Program-made: the position numbers and the translations under genes
Origin: Limnephilus marmoratus
Taxonomy: Eukaryota; Arthropoda; Insecta; Trichoptera; Limnephilidae
Direction: 5' to 3'
Assembly (NCBI GenBank): GCA_917880885.1
Contig: OU862933.1
Coordinates: forward strand, 6,619,452-6,683,451
DNA: 64,000 nucleotides
The notes under the pieces: generated by a model
Seen by the model: the letters and a program-made list of their open reading frames with translations, nothing else
Database searches by the model: none
What the model was told of the DNA's origin: nothing
In this document: in pieces, positions 1-10,027 of the stretch
Position numbering within the stretch: position 1 is the first letter of the stretch
How the letters are laid out: every line of letters starts with the position of its first letter

Positions 1-1703
1 TTTCGCATCACCTCCACATCTAGAAAAGGCAGGATTTTCGCATCGTTTTCTACTTCCATTGTGAACTTGATTTTACTGTGGAGTGAATTAAGATGATTCA
101 GAAATTCATTCAGTTTCTCTGTTCCATGAGGCCAGATGGCGAAGACATCGTCAACATAACGCCACCATACCTTGGGAACAGCTGAAGCTGTGTCGAGTGC
201 CACTTCTTCAAACTTCTCCATAAAAAAGTTGGCAAGTACTGGCGACAATGGACTGCCCATCGCAACTCCTTCCACTTGCTCAAAAAGTTCACCCTGGAAT
301 GCAAAATATCCCGTTTTGAGACAGTGTTCAAAAAGTTTGCAAATGTCGTCCTCGTAGATCTCCCTGAGCATTGTCATGGAGTCTTCTAGAGGCACATTTG
401 TAAAAAGGGACACTACATCAAAACTGACCAGGATATCGCCTTCCTCAGTCTTGACCTTTTTTAGCTTACTGATCAGATCTGTGGAGTCCTTGATCCAAGA
501 TTCAGTTTTACCAGTTTGCATCTGTAGTAGTCTGGAGAGGTATTGGGAGAGTTTGTAAGTAGGTGCACCAATAGCACTGACAATCGGTCTCATTGGGATA
601 TCTTTTTTGTGTATCTTCGGAAGACCGTATAGGGCAGGAGTTCTGGAGGCTTTTACGAAAAGCCCAGATCGATCCTCTTTCCTAATACTGGAAGCTTTAA
701 CTAGCTCTCTTGTCTTCAGGTCAATCTTATTGGTGGGGTTGTTCTTTATTTTCTTGTAAGTGCCGGCATCGCACAGGAGGTCTTCCATCTTCTTAATGTA
801 GTCTACTGTATTAATCACCACAGTGGCATTACCTTTGTCGGCAGGCAGAACTAAGATGTCCTCATTGGCGCGCAATTCTTTTAGGGCCACAAACTCTCCT
901 TTTGTGATGTTTGGGCGGGGTATTTCAGCCCTTTTCAAAATATGGCAAGTCTCTTGTCGTATGTCCTCTGCTTGCGACTCTGACATTTTGTGGACTTTCA
1001 TCATTGTATGTAGTGCTGTCTCCACACCACATATGATAGATTCCACAGGTATCTTTTTGGGGGCAACTGCGTAGTTCATCCCCTTGGCAAGCACAGAAGT
1101 TGCGTCTGGGCTCAGCGCAAGGGACGAAATGTTAATAACAACTTTATTATGATCAAGTTGTTTTCGATCACCTTTTTTGCCTTGATTGAGCCTCTCAAAC
1201 TTGTGTTTATGCCTCGCATCTGTTGACTGCTTACTTCTTTGTGCTTGTTGGTAAGTCATATTGTCAATTTTCTTCCAGTCTTCTTCGATAAGCATTGCAC
1301 TTAGATGTAGGTGTAAATCGAAAAGGTCCCGAGATGTTCCATCCAGTTCGCTGCGCACGTTATGGATTCTTTCCCTTAGTAGCGCTGCTTCTGCTCTTTG
1401 GAAAACTCTCTCGGCTTTCCGGGATGTAATATGTCTTTGTATTCGGATGTGTACTGGTACGACCGATTCCTCCTTACATCTTTTGAGGAAAGCCAGGCTG
1501 CTCAGTAAAAGGTTCCTTCGTTTCCTCAGATTCTCCAATCGGCGCACCATTGTATGAACTTCCTCCCCATAGAGGTTAGTCAGATAAGTTTTAAGATTTT
1601 CACGGCCAAAAGCATTTTCGTTATATGTTTTTGGGGTGTTGTGCCGTGTTGCGCTACCTCCTTCTTTAGCCAACGTTTCGGACATCGTTGCAGTGTCCAT
1701 CAT
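1..1703 (-). CDS. Penelope-like element reverse transcriptase (partial, runs off window)
   Basis: The frame on the minus strand is open from a stop near 1742 down to base 1, so the protein is cut by the window edge. The first ATG is at 1703; further ATGs in frame lie at 1685 and 1550. Going 5' to 3' it shows a basic N-terminal region, a stretch ending in LPADKGNATVV, then PALYGLPKIHK, VSFDVVSLFTNVP, GVAMGSPLSP and the catalytic YVDDVF (complement of 135-170). This motif order is that of Penelope-type RTs, which relate to telomerase rather than to LINE RTs. It would copy the element RNA onto a target primed by a GIY-YIG endonuclease. The endonuclease part expected after the RT lies outside the window; the endonuclease at 2515-3135 is upstream and belongs to a neighbouring partial copy. 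No stop or frameshift is seen in the visible part. Confidence 0.88.
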   Translation of the reverse strand, partial: MMDTATMSETLAKEGGSATRHNTPKTYNENAFGRENLKTYLTNLYGEEVHTMVRRLENLRKRRNLLLSSLAFLKRCKEESVVPVHIRIQRHITSRKAERVFQRAEAALLRERIHNVRSELDGTSRDLFDLHLHLSAMLIEEDWKKIDNMTYQQAQRSKQSTDARHKHKFERLNQGKKGDRKQLDHNKVVINISSLALSPDATSVLAKGMNYAVAPKKIPVESIICGVETALHTMMKVHKMSESQAEDIRQETCHILKRAEIPRPNITKGEFVALKELRANEDILVLPADKGNATVVINTVDYIKKMEDLLCDAGTYKKIKNNPTNKIDLKTRELVKASSIRKEDRSGLFVKASRTPALYGLPKIHKKDIPMRPIVSAIGAPTYKLSQYLSRLLQMQTGKTESWIKDSTDLISKLKKVKTEEGDILVSFDVVSLFTNVPLEDSMTMLREIYEDDICKLFEHCLKTGYFAFQGELFEQVEGVAMGSPLSPVLANFFMEKFEEVALDTASAVPKVWWRYVDDVFAIWPHGTEKLNEFLNHLNSLHSKIKFTMEVENDAKILPFLDVEVMR

Positions 1704-2093
1704 CAGGGCAGATCCGGCAGATCCGGTAGATGTGTAATTTTAGTCGTGAAGTGTGTGCTTATTTACTTCGAAGCGATACCGTGTCGCCAGCAGTACTGAC
1801 TTTCACCAGTACAAAATACTCGTGACAAGCAGTGGCGTCATCGCCGCGGAACGGAATAGAAAGTTCATTAAAACGTGGTATTTATGCTAGCCAGGGGAAA
1901 GTCCGTTTGCGAGATGCCGACGGAAGTGGCTCCATCTCTTAATGAAATCTAAAATTAGAAATCACAATGGTAAGAATTTAAGAAAAAATAAAATAAAATA
2001 AAAATTACAATTGTTAACTTTCACCAGTACAAAATAATCGTGACAAGCAGTGGCGTCGTCGCCGCGGAACGGAATAGAAAGTTCATTAAAACG
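1617..2093 (-). repeat. Penelope pLTR, left arm of 477-bp inverted repeat
   Basis: This segment is the reverse complement of 3092-3568. Both arms are 477 nt and the stretches I compared match almost base for base (one clear C/T difference near 1791). It holds the 5' leader of the RT ORF. Inverted or tandem pLTRs around partial copies are usual for Penelope-like elements. Confidence 0.85.
1675..1706 (-). ncRNA. hammerhead ribozyme-like core in the left pLTR
   Basis: Read on the minus strand the segment has CTGATGA, then a helix GGACA/TGTCC closing a CTGCAACGA loop, then GAAAC. This is the conserved hammerhead core order (CUGAUGA, stem II, GAAA). Hammerheads are known in pLTRs of Penelope-like elements. 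It is in the sense direction upstream of the RT. I could not prove stems I and III or the cleavage triplet by eye, so activity is not claimed. Confidence 0.5.
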
Positions 2094-2215
2094 TGGTATT
2101 TATGCTAGTCAGGGGCAAGTCCGTTTGCGAGATGCCGACCGAAGTGGCTCCATCTCTTAATGAATTCTAAAATTAGAAATCACAATGGTAAGAATTTAAG
2201 AAAAAGAATTGCAAT
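1801..2215 (-). repeat. Tandem duplication inside the Penelope pLTR (about 219-bp unit)
   Basis: The stretch from TTTCACCAGTACAAAATA through the CACAATGGTAAGAATTTAAG block occurs at about 1801-1990 and again at about 2020-2210, with only scattered substitutions. It gives a pLTR made of two direct subunits on this side of the element. Confidence 0.8.
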
Positions 2216-2287
2216 GGTTAAAGCCAATTTAGTCAATATAAATCAAAATGGTTTACCACGAGCTCGCATTACTATATACTTAGACAT

Positions 2288-2386
<99 letters not shown>

Positions 2387-2514
2387 CTATTAATATTAAA
2401 TGAATTTTACTAGAATTAGAATTACACTGGTTAAAGCAAATTTAGTCAATATAAAGTTATAACACAAAAAAAAAAAAAAAAAATGGTTTACCACGAGCTG
2501 GCCTTACTGTATAC
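2216..2514. repeat. Duplicated Penelope 3' end with a 94-nt T tract
   Basis: The block TTTACCACGAGCT...CTTACT.TATACTTAGACATG occurs at about 2252-2288 and again at about 2486-2522. After the first copy, T runs from 2290 to 2383 (94 nt), followed by GCTCTATTAATATTAA, which resembles the endonuclease-coding sequence at 2593-2608. An A17 tract sits near 2466-2482. It appears to be a second, internally deleted 3' end in which coding sequence is replaced by T. Such a long homopolymer may be mis-sized in assembly. Confidence 0.6.
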
Positions 2515-3135
2515 TTAGACATGTTTTTTGCGTTTAGCTTTGGTGTAGCCGTCAATCACCGGATACCAAGAGCTATTGAGCTTAGCTCCGTCGTCTCTAT
2601 TAATATTAACAGGATTTTTGTAGATTTCAATTGCCTCCGTAATTAGGCGTGCTCTATAAGTTTTAGGTCTTCCCAAGACCTCAGGAACAAATCCAAAGTA
2701 ATGGCCGGTTTCGATTAAGTGCTCAGCGATTGCCGATTTATCAGGGTGGCCGAGTTTGCAAGCACGAAAGTGTTCTGCTATCCTTTTGGAGATCGTCCTC
2801 TCTGTTTGGCCTACATAAACCTTGTCACATCCGGAACAGCTGAGTTTATACACTCCATCTGCTTCCAGAGGAAACTTAGTCTTTGCAGACCTCAGTAGGT
2901 CTTGAATTTTAGTTGTGGCACCGAAGACAGTCTTGATGCTATCTTTTCTCAACAGCCTGGCGATTCTGTCTGTCACATTGTGAACGTAAGGCAGGAAAGC
3001 GCAGCCTTTTAACTCTTGTTTAGCTCTGTCTTCATTTGGTGTAGATTTGGCTCTAATGATTTGCCTTGTCTGACTAGCTGGGTAACCGTTGCGTTTTAAT
3101 GAACTTTCTATTCCGTTCCGCGGCGACGACGCCAC
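2515..3135 (-). CDS. Penelope-like GIY-YIG endonuclease domain (5'-truncated copy)
   Basis: A 206-aa frame. Residues about 95-165 form a GIY-YIG nuclease: GVYKLSC with a C..C pair, then VYVGQTERTISKRIAEH (the Y, G and R of the family), and later AIAEHLIETGH. This domain nicks target DNA to prime reverse transcription in Penelope-like elements, where it sits C-terminal to the RT. Here the RT part is missing. The first 14 or so residues come from the inverted pLTR, which joins the coding sequence at about 3092, so the ATG at 3135 is made by that junction and is not the native start. The frame ends KAKRKKHV just before the 3' end. It is a remnant of a tandem or 5'-truncated copy; whether it is expressed is unknown. 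Confidence 0.85.
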   Translation of the reverse strand: MASSPRNGIESSLKRNGYPASQTRQIIRAKSTPNEDRAKQELKGCAFLPYVHNVTDRIARLLRKDSIKTVFGATTKIQDLLRSAKTKFPLEADGVYKLSCSGCDKVYVGQTERTISKRIAEHFRACKLGHPDKSAIAEHLIETGHYFGFVPEVLGRPKTYRARLITEAIEIYKNPVNINRDDGAKLNSSWYPVIDGYTKAKRKKHV

Positions 3136-3568
3136 TGCTTGTCACGATTATTTTGTACTGGTGAAAGTTAACAATTGTAATTTTTATTTTATTTTATTTT
3201 TTCTTAAATTCTTACCATTGTGATTTCTAATTTTAGATTTCATTAAGAGATGGAGCCACTTCCGTCGGCATCTCGCAAACGGACTTTCCCCTGGCTAGCA
3301 TAAATACCACGTTTTAATGAACTTTCTATTCCGTTCCGCGGCGATGACGCCACTGCTTGTCACGAGTATTTTGTACTGGTGAAAGTCAGTGCTGCTGGCG
3401 ACACGGTATCGCTTCGAAGTAAATAAGCACACACTTCACGACTAAAATTACACATCTACCGGATCTGCCGGATCTGCCCTGATGATGGACACTGCAACGA
3501 TGTCCGAAACGTTGGCTAAAGAAGGAGGTAGCGCAACACGGCACAACACCCCAAAAACATATAACGAA
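3092..3568 (+). repeat. Penelope pLTR, right arm of the inverted repeat
   Basis: Reverse complement of 1617-2093. The junction at 3092 is where the truncated endonuclease copy meets a pLTR in opposite orientation. Ends in CCCCAAAAACATATAACGAA. Confidence 0.85.
3479..3510 (+). ncRNA. hammerhead ribozyme-like core in the right pLTR
   Basis: Same core as at 1675-1706: CTGATGA at 3479-3485, stem-loop GGAC/GTCC at 3486-3505, GAAAC at 3506-3510. It points opposite to the coding strand of the element, as expected for an inverted pLTR. Confidence 0.5.
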
Positions 3569-4148
3569 AAAAAGAGACATGACCTATTTAAAAAAGAATA
3601 CGTTCTTCTCTGGCCTAGTGAAGGTTGCCTTTATAAACCTTTCCTAGATTCTAGATTATGACAATGTAAGGGCCATGAAACCATTCAGATAAGGTGAAGA
3701 TGAAATAGAAAAATGGACGAATGAAAATGACTAACGATAATAACCTACCATGATGATCTAAATATCTCATCTCCAACCTCGCTCATCTAGACCAGTGATA
3801 CCCAAAGGTGGCAATATTGCATCCATGGTGGTGCTTGGCGGTTCTAGGAGAACGTTGGATGTATGATGGGTAAACGGGGGGGGAGGCAGGAATTAGGAAT
3901 AAGGAAACTTTGAAATAATTCCGTTTACTAAAATACTCCTCAATTAGACTACAAAGATTACATGCATGTGTATACACAGTACTTACACAGTTACACATTG
4001 TTGAGAAAATCATATCAATAAACCGTTCGTGTATACTTCAACAGGTTTTTTTTTATTTCATGCAATTTTTTTTTATTTTTTTATTATTCATACTAGGGAA
4101 GTCTCTGTGTTGTGGCGGGTGAAGTTCACATATTGGAATTATAATTAA
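3569..4148. other. Unassigned AT-rich stretch
   Basis: No coding pattern, RNA or repeat end that I can support. Contains a G-rich run near 3879-3886 and A/T runs near 4045-4085. Confidence 0.4.
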
Positions 4149-4688
4149 CTAGCAGACCCGGCCACACGTTGCTGTGGCTAACGAAAAACAACGCCATTAC
4201 CCAACGTTTATAAAATCCACACCACCCACTTGCCCGCTGCCCGCTGCCCGCTGCCTGAATTGAATATTTGAATTTCTCGGCTTTAAGCATGTATTATAGA
4301 TATAAACCTTCCTCTTGAATCAACGATAATAAAATAATTCTTTTTATTTATATAATAATATAGTTAGCGATCGCCACTAATTATACAATGCTTGCAATGC
4401 AATACTGGATATTTGAAAAGGGAAAATAAAATACCTACTTACTCTAGGACATCTATTTTCCAATTTCTTCCGTAGAACGAATTTCAAACGTGACTATAGT
4501 ACGGCACGCCAGCCGTTTTAAATCGCGCAAAAATATGTTTTCTTTGAATTTCTCGGCTTTTCTCTAATATAATTTACATGTATTGTACATATAAACATTC
4601 CTCTTCAATCACTCTATCTAGTTGCGTAGTTTAAAAGATCAACGCGCACATACATTTTGAGCGACTTCATTTTAAACTATGTAAATGA
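4149..4688 (-). mobile_element. Non-autonomous Helitron (H3)
   Basis: On the minus strand the element starts TC at 4688 and ends CTAG at 4149, flanked by A and T as Helitrons are. A hairpin GCCACA-cgttgc-TGTGGC in plus-strand view lies just inside the CTAG end. Its termini match H4 at 25702-26275 (...ATTTACATAGTTTAAAATG at the 5' side, CCGGGTCTGCTAG at the 3' side). It includes two to three GCCCGCTG-type repeats near 4230-4255. No Rep/helicase coding is present, so it would depend on an autonomous partner. Confidence 0.8.
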
Positions 4689-5185
4689 TAATAATAGTAC
4701 ATAATTAATTACATAATTCGGGTTAAGTTATAAATATTTTATATCGTAATTAAATTAGGAAAATTAGATAAGTAAAGTTGCAAATTTATGAGGGGAGGTA
4801 AGGTGATTAGAGTGTAATTGGGAGGAATCTTATTTTTTTATTTATTTAGTTAATTCATTTTAATGTTCAAATTTATAAAAGATACGTGTTAAATATAAAT
4901 AATATAAAATAGATGTAGAATATTTTCGTTGTCCTTCTCACTAGGAGATACTGTGCTGAGGGGGACTATGTTTTGGATAAGTTTTCAGCGATTTCTATGG
5001 TACTTACAATTTCATGGTTTGGGTAAGGGTTTTTCAGAAACTTCTACGACAATGTTTTTAATATACTATTAAGTTATTTTCCGATAATTCCTGAAGGCAA
5101 GATTTGATGTCTATAATGTAGTTTTTTTTGTTTTAATTTGTTTATTAATATTAGGGAGTTATTAGTATCTTTACTGCTAATAAAT
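4689..5185. other. Unassigned AT-rich stretch
   Basis: May contain the 3' untranslated part of the LINE remnant that follows on the minus strand; no clear boundary seen. Confidence 0.3.
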
Positions 5186-5535
5186 TCATAGCTTCTTTGT
5201 CCAAAAGGAATATTGGGTATATTTAGAATTTAGAATGTCTATTTGCTCGGCTCTAGTTTTATGATTGTGTGAAGTGTTTGCCTCTGTGTTTTTTTGAGGT
5301 GATGAACCAGAATATTTTTGGCGTAGATTTTTTGTATACGTACCTGGGACGTCAAACTTTTTTCTATTATTGTCGTCCTTGTGTGGACCTTTAGTATGGT
5401 CTTTAAAATGCAATTCTGAGTTACCTCCAGTTGTTTTACATGTTTTGATGCTGCTGAGCTCCATCCTATTATTCCACATTCCAAGTGAGAGTGGCATAAA
5501 GCATAATATGTATAATCTCTTTTGACCCCTAGATG
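5186..5535 (-). pseudogene. LINE ORF2 C-terminal fragment (frameshifted)
   Basis: Two overlapping minus-strand frames together carry a decayed copy of the LINE post-RT region. One frame reads ECGIIGWSSAASKHVKQLE then TILKVHTRT, matching the EYGIIVWGGA / LKVILKK region of LINE-A at about 12650-12740. The end of the match passes into the other frame, showing at least one frameshift. It is 5'-truncated; no active site residues are present. Confidence 0.7.
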
Positions 5536-6433
5536 ACAAGACGTTAGGTAATTTTTTTAAGAAGTAGATGAGTTTCATAGGAAATTTTGCTTTTGATTTA
5601 TTATATTCAATAAGAGAAAATTAGAAACATGCTTTTTTGGATGCGAGGTCTGCTGTTCAGAGAACTACAAATTATTTCCAGGCAAATAAGCGACATGGTT
5701 TTCCTGGTGGAAGGAACTGTAGAGAAATAACTTAAAGAAAAGGTGGGGGTGGTGAGTACGGCAAAGGGACCGGTTGTTACCCGAACGGACAAATAATTAT
5801 ATTATGTTACCCGGGAATGTTCATCTCTTTAAAAAGGAAACAAGAAATTTTCAGGAAACTCTGATTTAGACTATAAGAAGTAAAGTGTTTGGTCACAAGC
5901 CACAATGGGTAGCACCTTCGTTCCAAGTGACATCCCAAGCGGAAGTTGACACCCGCGCTTGAGTTGCAAATAGTGCTACTAATCGCCGCCGGAGGGGGAA
6001 GTAATTACTTAAGATTGAAGATTGGAGCATCTCGCTGAGCTGAGAACAATGGGAGATGATATCCGCTGAAGTACCCAATGACAATCAGAACTGTACCTGG
6101 ACAACACCCGCATTGATTGAAACTGTAATAAATTTATGACATTATGAATATTGCATAAAGGCATCATCAATATGTATAAATTAGTTTACGATAATATTCA
6201 TGGTCCGGATTTGCTAAATAAGATTCTATAAACTGTAACTGCGCATTCCACACGCTCTTCTGTCCTATTAAAAATGGATCAATGCAAAAAAAACTGTAAA
6301 CAAAATTCCTGCCTTAACATATAATGTAATAATAATTAAAGTAAAATGATTCCAAAAGTGGACATTTTCAATTGCGAGATGCGTGTAAAACAAATAAGTC
6401 CAAAACAGAGTATTTTTCTGACATATCATGAGT
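5536..6433. other. Unassigned stretch
   Basis: No coding, RNA or repeat structure recognised. Confidence 0.35.
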
Positions 6434-6812
6434 AACGTGGTCGAGAGTTAAGACTCTCAACTCGTAATCCGAAGGTCGCGGGTTCGAACCCGATGTGCGC
6501 AAATAATCTTTATTGGATTAATTTGTGTTATTTCACAATTAATTAATTAATAATAATGACTAGTATATTTGGGGAAGATACTCTTAGTATAGCCGTGGTG
6601 TAAGGCCAACAATCGGTATCGAAACGTTGCTTGAAATGGCTTTAGCCGTTCTTGGTGACCAGATTTGAGTAGCCAGGTCCTTCCCCATCTTCCACTTCAC
6701 CATCTCCTTCCCCTCCCAACTCTCTTCAGCCTCACAACATAGCCCAATTGGGGATGCTATAGTCTTGGTTCCAGACGGGAACAGTTTGGACTCTTGTGCG
6801 ATATTCAATAAA
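6434..6812 (+). mobile_element. SINE-A copy 1 (tRNA-derived head)
   Basis: A pol III-type head holds an A-box-like GTGGTCGAGAGTTAAGACTC segment and a perfect B box GGTTCGAACCC (6481-6491). The body contains the shared core GAAACGTTGCTTGAAATGGCTTTAGCCG and a T/C-rich 3' part, and ends in ATTCAATAAAAAAC. Other copies: 9347-9764, 46874-47270 (full), and partial copies at 33545-33665, 38262-38375 and 45985-46212. The head is tRNA-like but the fused body marks it as a SINE, not a tRNA gene. Confidence 0.85.
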
Positions 6813-7079
6813 AAACTTTTCTGTTGTTCTTCGTGTAATTCCGCGAATTATATTTTGTTCTACGTACACATCCTGTCGTCTTATTATTATTAGATATTAT
6901 TTTTTTACTTTATTTCCTCACAGGCGGCCTAAGGAAAATAATTTCCCATGTAATCTTAGGAGATGCTTTTTGGAAAGAAGGAGATAAAGTTCTGGGAAGG
7001 AAAACAGCTAGGAGGCGTGGGTAGGAATCCGAGGGTCAGTGTGTCCTTATGAATCTATCTCTCCAACCACGGTTCAAGG

Positions 7080-8141
7080 TAGAGGTGGGTAAGTTCTGCA
7101 TTTTACCGGAAGCCTCCGAGACTTGCCTCCTCTTAAAAGTACACGGGTTCTAGGAGCAGGTCCCGGGTCCGAGTTCTTAGGTGCGGACACTGCGGACTGA
7201 GCACTGAATGTTGTTGCGGTGCACCGAACCGGGGCGCACGGGTTCAAAGAACTTGGAGCCAGGACCTACTCGTAGAACCCGCACGACAACTCAGAACCCT
7301 GGAGCAGGACAAGACCCACACGAGGGCTCGGACCCGTCACCCGTGCAATGTAGGTACATTCAATGGACCTACATTGCACGGGCTTTTATTGAGAATTTAA
7401 ATAAGTAAATTAGCTGTAATGCTTTATTATAAACTATTATTTTATAATGCACTTCACCCGTTGAGTAACAATACCAATATACGCTCTAATTGAAAATTAC
7501 TCCGTGTCTAGTCGAATATTCTAAACAATTCCGCGATGACGTTAGGCAGCAGTATACTGTTACGCCAAGCGGTCAGGCACGTGCGTGTTGATTGCCAGCC
7601 GGGGCAGGAATGACTGAAGACTGAATGAGGAATGTATCGTGGTTCGTGAGTCGCGGGAGTGGGAGGGAGTGACAAGAGTGGCGGGTGTTTGTCGCGGTTC
7701 ACGACTCACGTCGCTCGGACCAAGATGCATACTCGTACTCGGCGATCTCGGGACTTGTAATTCGAATCTGCGCCGCGGCTTCGCGCTGCGGCGTTGAGTA
7801 GCTCGAGTGTTTCACGATTCACGCAGTTCCAAGAACCCGACACTCGCCGAGACTCGCGACTCGTGAGTGGAGTGGAGAGTGTAGCGCTTCGGGGACACCG
7901 GACGGTTACTACTACTCAGTCACTAGACTCACTAGTACCGGAGTACCTCGCCTCGCGGCGAACACGGGGACACCCGCCGGCCGGTGGAGGCATCCGAGTT
8001 TTTCGGGTTTGGGAATGAGCCCGAGTTCCGGGACAGGGTTCTCTTGGAGTAGTCGATTTGAAAAAGGAGTGGGAGTAGGAACCGCTTCCCGCAAAGGAGC
8101 GGATCACATGAGCCCATTCCAGCTGAACTGACACATCGCTA
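7080..8141. mobile_element. Non-autonomous hAT-like DNA transposon, 1,062 bp
   Basis: Flanked by a perfect 8-bp direct repeat GTTCAAGG (7072-7079 and 8142-8149), the target size of hAT elements. The ends are imperfect inverted repeats: TAGAGGTGGGTAAGTTC at the left and TAGCGATGTGTCAGTTC (read inward from the right), 13 of 17 matching. The interior is much more GC-rich than the window, with many CTCG/ACTC motifs, and has no long frame resembling a hAT transposase. The insertion site is confirmed by uninterrupted Repeat-B copies elsewhere in the window. Confidence 0.85.
7340..7382. repeat. Perfect 16-bp hairpin inside the hAT-like element
   Basis: CCCGTGCAATGTAGGT (7340-7355) and its exact complement at 7367-7382 enclose an 11-nt loop. 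It could be a recombination remnant or a transposase-binding subterminal structure. Confidence 0.8.
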
Positions 8142-8229
8142 GTTCAAGGCATTGTATCGAGAGAGACCGGCTGGAGAGATCAAAAGACCTCCCTTAACCA
8201 GTCTCTCTGGATACGACCGCCACACAGAA

Positions 8230-8705
8230 GTTGGTTAGATGGCCCCCGAATTTTATTACTCTTTAGATTTTATGTCCGGGTTAAATCTTTCCCACAGGAA
8301 AAACTTAACCCTTTCACACACTTTTCTACAAATGATCATCTAGTCAATCCACGTTATGCAACTGCACTATATAAGTATAATAAATACAAAATAATACAAG
8401 AACAACATGTCAAAGAGACCAAATGGGAAAATAATTCACCGACTCCAGATATTTTCATATCAGAGGGTTCGGCTCGGTGGAACTCCTAATTGGACCTATA
8501 AATCCTACTGCACAATCAATTTAAATATTTAAAAAATCTTTTGTAATCCTACATGTATTTAAAATGACTAATTTTTATATATAAATTCTTTGACAAATCT
8601 AATATGCCTAAATTTTGAAAGAGAGAGCTAGGTATAATGCCAGTAGCCGAAATAACAAATGGTAATATTTTTATATTATACATATATTATATAATAATAT
8701 TATTA
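8230..8705 (-). pseudogene. LINE-F 3' fragment (C-terminal end and 3' UTR)
   Basis: Read on the minus strand, this matches 17080-17335 on the plus strand: VISATGIIPSSLF-like coding (plus-strand complement near 8640-8675) followed by shared 3' UTR, including GATTGACTAGATGATCATTTGT and the AAAGATTTAACC...GGACATAAAATCT block. The 17-kb copy lacks about 200 bp that is kept here. No intact frame remains. Confidence 0.65.
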
Positions 8706-8854
8706 TTGAAGTTTTATTTAATAAAGCTGTTTTGTCAATTCTCTTCATTTCCTAACACATTGAGGAAATCTATAATAAATAGGTTGTATTTTTGACAAAG
8801 CTATATAAATAAATCAATGCAGGAACCACGATGAACTAAATAACCTACAGAATC

Positions 8855-9185
8855 TAATTGTCGCCCCGGGAACCATTTATCGGATAACCTCTGCCATAGG
8901 TCGCTATGTTTGGTGTCTTAGCAGCGTGCCCGAATTCATGGGGTGAGGTTTGTCCAGGTTTTAGCGGTGGGTGCGTCTGCCCACCAGCTGCAATCGGGCG
9001 AGCCAGATCGTAAGAGGCAGGTTGGGGAGCTCTTTGACCTCTCCAGCCGGACTCTTTCATCGCCTTGCACCGCAGTGGGAAGGATGAACTCACACGTTTG
9101 TCACTTCTGAACCCACTGACCCTGAGTTTCCTAACCACCTCTCATACCTTTTTCCTTCCCAGAAGTTCATCTTCTTCCTTTTCAT
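8855..9185 (-). repeat. Repeat-B copy 2 (reverse)
   Basis: Reverse complement of the Repeat-B body: GTCGCCCCGGGAACCATTTAT, the GTTTGTCC...GTGCGTCTGCCCACCAG block and the CCTTTTTCCTTCCCAGAA end all match the copies at 28271-28690 and 44026-44500. The 5' hairpin region is missing. Confidence 0.85.
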
Positions 9186-9346
9186 AAAAAGACTCTCCAC
9201 ACTTCATCTCCAAGTATGACATGGGTCTTGAGGGAAATTATTTTCGACGTTCAACGTTGACTCTGACGGACCCTGACACATAAAAAGGCAATAAACATAC
9301 GTTCCTTATCACAATAATGTTGCAGATCTTTCAAAAGATGAGATAC

Positions 9347-9764
9347 GACCTCCGTAGTCCAGTGGGTAAGACTCTTGACTCACATTCCGGAGGTCGCGGG
9401 TTCGAACCCGGCATGCGCAAATAAATTTTATTTGATTAACTTGTGTTATTTCACAATTAATTCATTTAAAATAATATATAGTATATTTGCGGCATGTTCC
9501 AGAGTGGAAGATACTATCAGTATCGCCCTGGTGTAAGACCACCATTCAGAATTGAAACGTTGCTTGAAAATGGCTTTAGCCGTGTTTAGTGACCAGATCT
9601 GAATAGCCAGGTACTTCCCAACCTTCCTCTTCCCCACCTCCTTCCCCTCCCAGCTACCTTCAGCCTCACAACATACCCCAATTGGGGATGCCATAGTCTC
9701 ACTGGCTCTAGACGGGAGCAGTTGAGATTCTTGTGCGGTATTCACTGTAAAAAAAAAAAAAAAG
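9347..9764 (+). mobile_element. SINE-A copy 2 with A tail
   Basis: Head with B box GGTTCGAACCC (9400-9410), then GGCATGCGCAAATAAATTTTATT, the shared body (GAAACGTTGCTTGAAAATGGC) and an A15 tail at about 9749-9764. AGATAC occurs just before the head and just after the tail, a weak candidate target duplication. Confidence 0.88.
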
Positions 9765-10027
9765 ATACACAATGTACGTAGGTCTGTTTCCTCCAAATTA
9801 AAAAAGGTAATCACTTTCTTGCATCTTTCTCACATACCGCACCGTGACGTCTCCGTAGACCCCTACCATACTACTAGCCGTGACGATAATTTTGAAAGTA
9901 TGGAATATAGTTACAAGGACAGTATTGAAGTGTAAGTTAATTCCAAAAATTCAAAAACCTCAAACGTCAATGCTCTGATGATTTTGCTTTTGTTCTTAAA
10001 CATATGAGAAAAAATGAGACAAATGGT

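Larger units (their letters stand above)
6905..8225 (+). repeat. Repeat-B copy 1, split by a hAT-like insertion
   Basis: 6905-7079 and 8142-8225 are the two halves of one Repeat-B copy. The first half carries GTGGGTAGGAATC...GTCAGTGTGTC and the second CGAGAGAGACCGGCTGGAGAGATCAAAAGACCTCCC, contiguous in the copies at 28271-28690 and 44026-44500. The insertion at 7080-8141 duplicated GTTCAAGG. Confidence 0.85.

Noticed and set aside
1261..1799. Plus-strand frames of 81-98 aa
   Set aside because: Antisense shadows of the Penelope RT and pLTR.
2160..2393. 77-aa frame with a run of phenylalanine
   Set aside because: It is only the 94-nt T tract read as codons.
6437..6505. tRNA gene
   Set aside because: A and B boxes are present but the cloverleaf is poor and the same head is fused to a conserved body at 9.35 and 46.9 kb, so it is a SINE.
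7794..8134. Several overlapping 60-74 aa frames on both strands
   Set aside because: They reflect GC-rich, stop-poor DNA inside the hAT-like element; no domain or codon pattern.
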